Source: an uncultured Ruminococcus sp. (GTDB lineage: Bacteria; Bacillota; Clostridia; Oscillospirales; Acutalibacteraceae). Taken from it: a DNA stretch of 5,645 nt. The stretch is taken from contig CACWNZ010000133.1 in assembly GCA_902762335.1 (NCBI GenBank), positions 1-5,645 of the forward strand. The letters are read 5' to 3'. Under the pieces are notes generated by a model that worked only from the letters and a program-made list of their open reading frames with translations, searched no databases and was not told the DNA's origin. Below, in pieces: positions 1-5,015 of the stretch; position 1 is the first letter of the stretch; every line of letters begins with the position of its first letter. The position numbers were made by a program, and so were the translations under genes.

Positions 1-1104
1 ACCAGAATAGCCATGGTAATGGATCACTTCACGCCCAACAAGGACATCAAGGCTGCCGAGCAGTGCAAGCAGGTAAGGCAGTTTGCGGACAAGTACGACA
101 TAAAGAACTTCTTTGACGTGGGTCAGATGGGCATAGAACATTCACTTCTGCCCGAAAAGGGTCTTGTGGGTCCCGGTACGCTGTGCATAGGCGCAGACTC
201 CCACACCTGTACATACGGCGCTCTCGGCGCTTTTTCAACGGGCGTAGGCTCTACGGATATGGCTGCAGGCATGATAAGCGGCAAGACCTGGTTCAAGGTG
301 CCTTCGGCGATCAAATTCAATCTGATAAACAAGCCCGCAAAATATATCAGCGGCAAGGACGTTATACTCCATATCATAGGCATGATAGGCGTTGACGGCG
401 CGCTTTACAGATCAATGGAATTCTTCGGCGACGGACTGAAGTATCTCTCGATAGACGACAGACTGTGCATTGCCAATATGGCTATAGAAGCAGGCGCAAA
501 GAACGGCATCTTCCCCGTAGACGACGTTACAAGGGCATATATAAAGGACAGATTCAAGGGCGAGCCCGTGGAATACACCGCAGACGACGATGCCGAGTAT
601 GACGAGGAATACACGATAGACCTCTCCGCCCTTCGCCCCACTGTAGCCTTCCCTCATCTGCCCGAAAACGCAAGAACGGTAGACGAGATAGCTCCCGATG
701 AGGTAAAGATAGATCAGGCGGTCATAGGCTCCTGCACTAACGGAAGGATCTCCGACCTCAGAGCCGCCGCAGATGTGCTCAGGGGCAAAAAGGTCGCCAA
801 GGGCGTAAGATGTATAATCATACCGAGCACACAGAGCGTATATCTGCAGGCAATGCACGAGGGTCTTTTCGATATATTCATCGAGGCGGGCGCGGTAGTA
901 TCCACCCCCACCTGCGGTCCCTGTCTGGGAGGACACATGGGCATTCTTGCAAAGGGCGAGCGCGCTATATCCACGACCAACCGCAATTTTGTCGGCAGAA
1001 TGGGTCACGTTGAGTCGGAGGTCTATCTTGCAAGCCCCGCAGTAGCCGCCGCAAGCGCAGTAACAGGCTATATAACCGACCCCGCAAAGGTATGCGAGGG
1101 CTGA
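1..1104 (+). CDS. leuC: 3-isopropylmalate dehydratase large subunit, 5'-truncated by window edge
   Basis: Large subunit of isopropylmalate isomerase, which interconverts 2- and 3-isopropylmalate in leucine biosynthesis in the cytoplasm; it carries the [4Fe-4S] cluster and pairs with LeuD. The frame is open from base 1 (reads TRIAMVMDHFTPNKDI), and clostridial LeuC proteins have roughly 60 residues before this motif, so the true start lies outside the window. About 367 residues are present, fitting the short (about 420 aa) clostridial/archaeal class rather than the 466-aa E. coli type. Visible aconitase-family marks: the ADSHT motif near bases 193-207, the first cluster cysteine in GSCTNGR (codon 733-735), the CGPC pair (codons 913-915 and 922-924), and TTNRNFVGRMG near 973-1005. 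All three expected cluster cysteines are intact. It ends in TGA 15 bases before leuD, so the two are one operon. Homoaconitase is the main alternative within the family, but the pairing and the sequence style favour LeuC. Confidence 0.96.
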   Translation, partial: TRIAMVMDHFTPNKDIKAAEQCKQVRQFADKYDIKNFFDVGQMGIEHSLLPEKGLVGPGTLCIGADSHTCTYGALGAFSTGVGSTDMAAGMISGKTWFKVPSAIKFNLINKPAKYISGKDVILHIIGMIGVDGALYRSMEFFGDGLKYLSIDDRLCIANMAIEAGAKNGIFPVDDVTRAYIKDRFKGEPVEYTADDDAEYDEEYTIDLSALRPTVAFPHLPENARTVDEIAPDEVKIDQAVIGSCTNGRISDLRAAADVLRGKKVAKGVRCIIIPSTQSVYLQAMHEGLFDIFIEAGAVVSTPTCGPCLGGHMGILAKGERAISTTNRNFVGRMGHVESEVYLASPAVAAASAVTGYITDPAKVCEG

Positions 1105-1105
1105 G

Positions 1106-1111
1106 AAAGGA
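1106..1111 (+). promoter_or_regulatory. Ribosome binding site of leuD
   Basis: AAAGGA lies 8 bases before the leuD ATG, in the short gap after the leuC stop. It fixes the leuD start and shows that leuD is translated from its own site within the leuCD transcript. Confidence 0.75.
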
Positions 1112-1119
1112 AGACAGAT

Positions 1120-1602
1120 ATGAAAGCACAGGGTACAGTACATAAATACGGCGACAACGTAGATACGGACGTTATAATCCCCGCAAGATACCTTAACACA
1201 AGCTCGCACAAGGAGCTTGCGCAGCACTGCATGGAGGATATAGACATAGACTTTACCAAAAAGGTCAGGGAAGGCGACATCATAGTAGCCGAAAAGAACT
1301 TCGGCTGCGGCTCATCGCGCGAGCACGCGCCCATAGCCATAAAGGCTTCGGGCATAAGCTGCGTAATAGCCTCGACCTTTGCGCGTATCTTCTACAGGAA
1401 CGCGATAAACATCGGTCTGCCCATACTCGAATGCGAGGAGGCTTCCAAAGAGATAAAGAGCGGCGATGAGGTCGCCGTTGACTTTGACACAGGCGTCATC
1501 ACCGACATTACAACGGGCAAGACCTATCAGGCAGAGCCCTTCCCGCCCTTTATTCAGGAGATAATCAAGGACGGCGGACTTATCAGGCACGTTACTAAGT
1601 AA
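1120..1602 (+). CDS. leuD: 3-isopropylmalate dehydratase small subunit
   Basis: Small (swivel-domain) subunit of isopropylmalate isomerase, which closes over the LeuC cluster to complete the active site. The 160-residue length matches the short clostridial/archaeal class (E. coli LeuD is about 200). Motifs seen: GDNVDTDVIIPARYL at residues 11-25, the swivel signature NFGCGSSREHAP at 60-71, and ARIFYRNAINIGLP at 88-101. The start is supported by AAAGGA 8 bases upstream. The substrate-loop tetrapeptide after PAR is YLNT (24-27). In methanogens this loop helps separate homoaconitase from isopropylmalate isomerase small subunits; I recall YLNT as usual in clostridial LeuD, so I read it as LeuD, but substrate range is not proved by sequence. 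leuB does not follow: the operon ends here in a hairpin region and meets trpS head-on. Confidence 0.96.
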   Translation: MKAQGTVHKYGDNVDTDVIIPARYLNTSSHKELAQHCMEDIDIDFTKKVREGDIIVAEKNFGCGSSREHAPIAIKASGISCVIASTFARIFYRNAINIGLPILECEEASKEIKSGDEVAVDFDTGVITDITTGKTYQAEPFPPFIQEIIKDGGLIRHVTK

Positions 1603-1629
1603 AAAAGCTTCCCGCAGAGTGCGGAAAGC
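1601..1629 (-). terminator. Minus-strand intrinsic terminator downstream of trpS
   Basis: Arms 1607-1616 and 1620-1629 pair over ten positions with one C/A mismatch around a three-base GAG loop. The six A residues at 1601-1606 become a U run directly after the stem in minus-strand RNA, the layout of a rho-independent terminator for the aminotransferase-trpS transcript. On the plus strand there is no U run after the stem, so it should act only in the minus direction. The U-tract bases overlap the last two bases of the leuD stop codon. Confidence 0.7.
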
Positions 1630-1639
1630 GAAAAAATTC

Positions 1640-1679
1640 ATCGGGAGCTGACCGCAGATCAACGCAGTCAGCTCCCGAT
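1640..1679. terminator. Bidirectional intrinsic terminator between leuD and trpS
   Basis: A perfect 13-bp inverted repeat (1640-1652 with 1667-1679, arm ATCGGGAGCTGAC) surrounds a 14-base loop. It is flanked by A-rich sequence on the left (1631-1636) and T-rich sequence on the right (TATTTTAT, 1679-1686), so both the leuCD transcript and the convergent trpS transcript see a stem followed by a U-rich stretch. The right flank reaches the trpS stop codon at 1683-1685. Confidence 0.85.
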
Positions 1680-1682
1680 ATT

Positions 1683-2690
1683 TTATCTTGCAACGTAGCC
1701 TATTTTCTTCATGACCTTGTCGAGGGTGCGCTGTGAGAGCCTCAGGGCGAACTCGGCGCTCTTGCGGTACTGCTCCTCAAGATAAGCCTTGTCTGCGATA
1801 AGCCTGTCAAAGCGTTCCTGAATAGGTCTTACCTTTTCTACAACGGCTTCGCCTACGGCGGTCTTGAAGTCGCCGTAGCCCTTGCCCTCGAATTCTGCGG
1901 TTATCTCGTCGGTCGTCTTGCCCGTAACACAGCTCATTATGCCGATGAGATTATTTATACCGTCCTTGCCCTCGCCTACGCAGACCCTTGCCTCGCTGTC
2001 GGTGACGGCACGCTTAAACTTTTTCATTATGGTATCGGGCTTATCGAGTATGGCTACCCATGAATTCACGTTCTCGTCGGACTTTGACATTTTCTTTGTC
2101 GGATCCTGGAGCGACATTATCTTTGCGCCCGTTTCACCGATATACGCTTCGGGTATCCTGAACGTATTGCCGTAAATGCCGTTGAAACGCTCTGCGATAT
2201 TGCGCGTAAGCTCAAGGTGCTGCTTCTGGTCAATGCCTATCGGCACGAGATCAGCCTGATAGAGAAGAATATCCGCAGCCATAAGGGACGGGTATGTGAA
2301 AAGTCCCGCATTGATGTTGTCGGCGTGCTTCTGTGACTTGTCCTTGAACTGTGTCATTCTTGAAAGCTCGCCGAACTGCGTGTAGCAGTTGAGCACCCAT
2401 GCAAGCTCGGCGTGGGTATGGACGTGGCTCTGTATGAAGAACGGGCTTTTTTCGGTATCTATGCCGCAGGCTATGAACAGCGCGTATGCGTTGAGTATGT
2501 TCTGACGGAACGCCTTGGGGTCCTGACGCACGGTTATTGCGTGAAGGTCGGCAACCGCATAGATGCAGTTGTAGTCGTCCTGGAGCTTTACCCAATTCTG
2601 CAGAGCGCCGAGGTAGTTACCGAGCGTGATAGTTCCGCTGGGCTGTATGGCGCTGAATATGACCTTTTTCTTTTCTGCTGTTTCAGACAT
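1683..2690 (-). CDS. trpS: Tryptophanyl-tRNA synthetase
   Basis: Class Ic aminoacyl-tRNA synthetase that activates tryptophan with ATP and charges tRNA-Trp in the cytoplasm. The 335-residue length is typical of bacterial TrpRS (about 330). Visible motifs: the N-terminal HIGH-equivalent region PSGTITLGNYLGAL (17-30), the ADLHAITV segment (47-54), the ADILLYQADLVPIGIDQKQH tryptophan/ATP-site region (139-158), and the KMSKS loop (KKMSKSDEN, 199-207). No key motif is missing. The start was set at the ATG reading MSETAEKKK: AAAGGAG lies 8 bases upstream, and any longer in-frame version would add 32 unrelated residues read out of frame from the aminotransferase gene. That start overlaps the aminotransferase stop by one base (TAATG), so translation is likely coupled. 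No T-box leader, common before clostridial trpS genes, is visible. The gene ends next to the hairpins at 1601-1679. Confidence 0.97.
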   Translation of the reverse strand: MSETAEKKKVIFSAIQPSGTITLGNYLGALQNWVKLQDDYNCIYAVADLHAITVRQDPKAFRQNILNAYALFIACGIDTEKSPFFIQSHVHTHAELAWVLNCYTQFGELSRMTQFKDKSQKHADNINAGLFTYPSLMAADILLYQADLVPIGIDQKQHLELTRNIAERFNGIYGNTFRIPEAYIGETGAKIMSLQDPTKKMSKSDENVNSWVAILDKPDTIMKKFKRAVTDSEARVCVGEGKDGINNLIGIMSCVTGKTTDEITAEFEGKGYGDFKTAVGEAVVEKVRPIQERFDRLIADKAYLEEQYRKSAEFALRLSQRTLDKVMKKIGYVAR

Positions 2691-2705
2691 TATAATATCT
2701 CCTTT
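2690..2705 (-). promoter_or_regulatory. trpS ribosome binding site and UAAUG stop/start overlap
   Basis: On the minus strand AAAGGAG (2705-2699) lies inside the last codons of the aminotransferase, 8 bases before the trpS ATG (2690-2688). The TAA stop (2692-2690) shares its last A with that ATG. This arrangement points to translational coupling and decides the trpS start. Confidence 0.85.
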
Positions 2706-3880
2706 GCAAGCTCGCCGAGAATTTTTATTCCCTTTTCGAGCTGTTCGTCGGTGGGGGTAGAGAAGTTTATCCTGAACGAGCTGCACTGCTCGCTCTCATC
2801 AGTGAGGAAGGCGTTGCCGGGTACTACACAGACCTTTCTGAGCACGGCCTGCTTGCAGAAATCGGGCATATCGACACCCTCGGGAAGCCTGCACCAAATA
2901 AACAGACCGCCCTCTATCCTCTGATAGCTTATCTTATTGGGTACGAGGTACTTATCGAGAAGATTCATGCAGAAATTTGCTTTCTTTCTGTATATCTCGC
3001 GCAGACCCTTGAGATGAGCCTTGAAATCATACTCCGTCATGAATTTGTGCGCTACCATCTGCGCCCATACGTTGGTGTGAACGTCCTCTCCCTGCTTGCA
3101 GACAACCATTTTCTGCACGACGGGCTTGGGAGCTACAACGTAGCCGAGACGCATTCCGGGCGAAAGCACCTTGGAGAAGGAGCCTGCATATACGACGATG
3201 CCGTCCTCATCGAAGGACTTTATCGGGGGAACGTTCTCTCCGCTTATCCTCAGCTCGCCGTAGGGGTCGTCCTCAAGTATCATAACGCCGTATTTCTTTG
3301 CAAGCTCATAGATAGCCTTTCTCTTTTCAAGGCTCGTGGTAACGCCCGAGGGATTCTGGAAATTGCAGATAATATAGATAAAGCGGACGTTCTTTTCGTT
3401 TTTGAGAGCGCTCTCAAGGGCTTCAAGGTTCATGCCGTCGCTCTCAAGGGGTATGCCGCAGAGACGTGCATTGTAGGAGCGGAAGGAATTGAGCGAGCCG
3501 ATGAAGCTGGGAGCCTCGCATATAACGGTGTCGCCCTCGTTGACCATAGATTTGGTGAGAAGGTCCATTACCTGCTGTGCGCCTGAGGTGATGATGAGGT
3601 CATCGAAATCCCTGCCGACGTTATATTCGTTCTTCATGCGCTGCTTAACAGTCTCTCTCAGCGGGGGATAGCCCTCGGTAAAGCTGTACTGAAGAGCGGC
3701 GATCGGATTTTCCCTGAGTATCTTATCCGAAATATCGGCTATTGCCTTTGCGGGAAAAGCCTCGGGTGCGGGATTGCCTGCCGAGAGAGAAACGACAGTG
3801 GGGTCTGCCGCATACTTGAATATCTCTCTTATAGCAGAGGGCTTGAGTGTGCTTACTCTGTCTGAAACGATATATTCCAT
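2690..3880 (-). CDS. PLP-dependent class I/II aminotransferase (LysN/ARO8-like)
   Basis: Fold-type I aminotransferase of 396 residues, full length for the family. Seen in order: the N-terminal SLSAGNPAPEAFP (31-43), the YSFTEGYPPLRE substrate/cofactor segment (65-76), SGAQQ (99-103), the NFQNPSGV loop with Asn176 (173-180), EDDPYGEL with Asp205 and Tyr207 (203-210), the SFSKVLSPGMRLGY segment with the PLP lysine Lys237 and phosphate-side Arg244 (234-247), and C-terminal Arg370 in SSFRINF, expected to bind the substrate carboxylate. This pattern matches 2-aminoadipate/aromatic/broad-specificity aminotransferases that lack the N-terminal MocR DNA-binding domain. The amino donor and acceptor cannot be read from sequence; the trpS partner makes an aromatic substrate tempting but unproved. 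The start has AAGGAAG 8 bases upstream and a good promoter 40 bases further. It is the first gene of an operon with trpS. Confidence 0.93.
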   Translation of the reverse strand: MEYIVSDRVSTLKPSAIREIFKYAADPTVVSLSAGNPAPEAFPAKAIADISDKILRENPIAALQYSFTEGYPPLRETVKQRMKNEYNVGRDFDDLIITSGAQQVMDLLTKSMVNEGDTVICEAPSFIGSLNSFRSYNARLCGIPLESDGMNLEALESALKNEKNVRFIYIICNFQNPSGVTTSLEKRKAIYELAKKYGVMILEDDPYGELRISGENVPPIKSFDEDGIVVYAGSFSKVLSPGMRLGYVVAPKPVVQKMVVCKQGEDVHTNVWAQMVAHKFMTEYDFKAHLKGLREIYRKKANFCMNLLDKYLVPNKISYQRIEGGLFIWCRLPEGVDMPDFCKQAVLRKVCVVPGNAFLTDESEQCSSFRINFSTPTDEQLEKGIKILGELAKEIL

Positions 3881-3888
3881 GATGACTA

Positions 3889-3895
3889 CTTCCTT
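3889..3895 (-). promoter_or_regulatory. Ribosome binding site of the aminotransferase gene
   Basis: Minus-strand AAGGAAG ends 8 bases before the ATG at 3880. It supports that start over any internal methionine. Confidence 0.75.
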
Positions 3896-3916
3896 TTCTA
3901 AAAAGATTACCCGTCT

Positions 3917-3945
3917 ATTTTAGCATATCAAACCCCTTCATGCAA
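3917..3945 (-). promoter_or_regulatory. Sigma-A-type promoter for the aminotransferase-trpS operon
   Basis: On the minus strand, -35 TTGCAT (3945-3940) and -10 TAAAAT (3922-3917) are separated by exactly 17 bases, with a TGC extended -10 just before the -10 box. The expected transcript start is near 3910, leaving a leader of about 30 bases, too short for a T-box or riboswitch. Confidence 0.75.
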
Positions 3946-3960
3946 CCGTGCAGGGCTTAG

Positions 3961-3970
3961 TTTTGCAAAA
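3961..3970. repeat. 10-bp perfect palindrome between divergent promoters
   Basis: TTTTGCAAAA is its own reverse complement and lies between the two outward-facing -35 boxes (3940-3945 and 3976-3981). A repressor or activator could bind here, or it could be A/T-rich upstream-element DNA. It is short enough to occur by chance. Confidence 0.35.
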
Positions 3971-3975
3971 AAATA

Positions 3976-4004
3976 TTGTAAAAGCGCTCAAAGTGTTGTA
4001 TAAT
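3976..4004 (+). promoter_or_regulatory. Sigma-A-type promoter for the aldolase gene
   Basis: TTGTAA (3976-3981) and a consensus TATAAT (3999-4004) are separated by 17 bases, with A-rich sequence just upstream (3967-3973). The expected start is near 4011, giving a leader of about 27 bases. A small AGCGCT palindrome (3983-3988) sits in the spacer. Confidence 0.8.
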
Positions 4005-4024
4005 GAGTTCTGTTATCAAACTCC

Positions 4025-4031
4025 GGGAGGA
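4025..4031 (+). promoter_or_regulatory. Ribosome binding site of the aldolase gene
   Basis: GGGAGGA lies 6-7 bases before the ATG at 4038. It decides the start, since the frame is open further upstream to an ATG at 3948 that precedes the promoter. Confidence 0.85.
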
Positions 4032-4037
4032 ATAATT

Positions 4038-5015
4038 ATGTTAAAAAAGGGTGAGCTCGTATCGTTCAGACCGGACATCAAGGTCGTGGACTGTACGCTC
4101 CGTGACGGCGGGCTTGTAAACAACTTTTTCTTTACAGATGAATTCGTCAGGGATCTCTACAAGGCAAACATCAAGTCGGGCGTAGATTATATGGAGTTCG
4201 GCTACAAGGCATCTAAGGAGCAGTTTGACGAAAGCAAGTTCGGACCGTGGAAGTTCTGCAATGACGACGATATATACGCTGTAGTAGGCGACAACGACAC
4301 CGGGCTGAAAATATCCGTTATGGCTGACGTGGGCAGAACTGATTTCCGCAATGATATAGTCGATAAGGCAAACAGCCCGATAGATATGGTCAGGGTGGCC
4401 ACCTATATCAACACTATCCCCTCTGCTATTGAAATGATAGAATACTGCAACAAAAAGGGCTATGAAACCACGATAAACATAATGGCAGTCTCAAAATCCA
4501 ACGATATGGATCTTGACGACGCTCTTGAGCTTATCGGCAGGAGCTGTGTTGACACTATCTACATAGTGGACAGCTACGGTTCGCTCTATCCCGAGCAGAT
4601 GAGAAGACTTGCAGAGAAATATCTTAACATTGCCGACAAGTACAACAAGCACATAGGAATACACGCGCACAACAACCAGCAGCTTGCCTTTGCAAACACG
4701 ATAGAAACTCTTACCATGGGCGTAAGCTATCTTGATTCCACCGTCAGCAGTCTGGGCAGAGGCGCGGGCAACTGTCCCACGGAGCTGCTGTTAGGCTTCC
4801 TTAAAAACCCGAAGTACCACATCTCTCCGCTGCTGACCTTTATCGAGAAGCACATAGTGAAGCTTCGTGAAGAGGGCATCGTATGGGGCTATGATATTCC
4901 CTATCTGCTCACGGGCAGACTCAACCAGCACCCCCGTGACGCTATACAGTTCACAAAGGAGCACAGGACGGACTACAAGACTTTTTACCACTTTCTCTAT
5001 GACAAGGAATGCTGA
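4038..5015 (+). CDS. HMGL-like (DRE-TIM) pyruvate aldolase, 4-hydroxy-2-oxovalerate aldolase-like
   Basis: A 325-residue TIM-barrel enzyme of the HMG-CoA lyase/isopropylmalate synthase/DmpG superfamily, likely to make or break C-C bonds using pyruvate and a divalent metal in the cytoplasm. Seen: the first-strand signature CTLRDGG (19-25, catalytic Arg22 and metal ligand Asp23), YMEFGYK (51-57), VDSYGS (177-182), the metal-binding GIHAHNN (207-213, His209 and His211), and GRGAGNCPTE (240-249). The C-terminal WGYDIPYLLTGRLNQHP (283-299) corresponds to the start of the DmpG communication domain, but the rest is short. No acetaldehyde dehydrogenase (DmpF/MhpF), the usual channelling partner, is adjacent. 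The position of DmpG His21 is Leu26 here, so it should not be called a true catabolic 4-hydroxy-2-oxovalerate aldolase. It has its own promoter and ribosome binding site and is divergent from the aminotransferase. Isopropylmalate or homocitrate synthase is less likely because the protein lacks their length and regulatory domain. Confidence 0.85.
   Translation: MLKKGELVSFRPDIKVVDCTLRDGGLVNNFFFTDEFVRDLYKANIKSGVDYMEFGYKASKEQFDESKFGPWKFCNDDDIYAVVGDNDTGLKISVMADVGRTDFRNDIVDKANSPIDMVRVATYINTIPSAIEMIEYCNKKGYETTINIMAVSKSNDMDLDDALELIGRSCVDTIYIVDSYGSLYPEQMRRLAEKYLNIADKYNKHIGIHAHNNQQLAFANTIETLTMGVSYLDSTVSSLGRGAGNCPTELLLGFLKNPKYHISPLLTFIEKHIVKLREEGIVWGYDIPYLLTGRLNQHPRDAIQFTKEHRTDYKTFYHFLYDKEC

Noticed and set aside
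412..1227. A 271-codon open frame on the minus strand opposite leuC and the start of leuD
   Set aside because: Antisense to a well-conserved gene, rich in Cys and Tyr with no recognisable domain, and without a ribosome binding site. The openness follows from leuC codon use.
2691..2786. Extended trpS start 32 codons upstream
   Set aside because: The extra residues are an out-of-frame reading of the aminotransferase 3' end. The inner ATG has the ribosome binding site and begins typical TrpRS sequence.
2412..2924. A 170-codon plus-strand frame across the trpS/aminotransferase overlap
   Set aside because: Antisense to two clear genes, with no motif support.
3014..3586. A 190-codon plus-strand frame opposite the aminotransferase gene
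   Set aside because: It mirrors conserved aminotransferase coding sequence and has no domain, promoter or ribosome binding site of its own.
3948..4037. Extended aldolase start at 3948
   Set aside because: The extension would cover the -35 and -10 boxes, and GGGAGGA precedes the ATG at 4038, where family similarity begins.
3881..4037. Possible riboswitch or T-box leader in the divergent intergenic region
   Set aside because: Both predicted leaders are about 30 bases or less, and no T-box sequence or long stem structure is visible.
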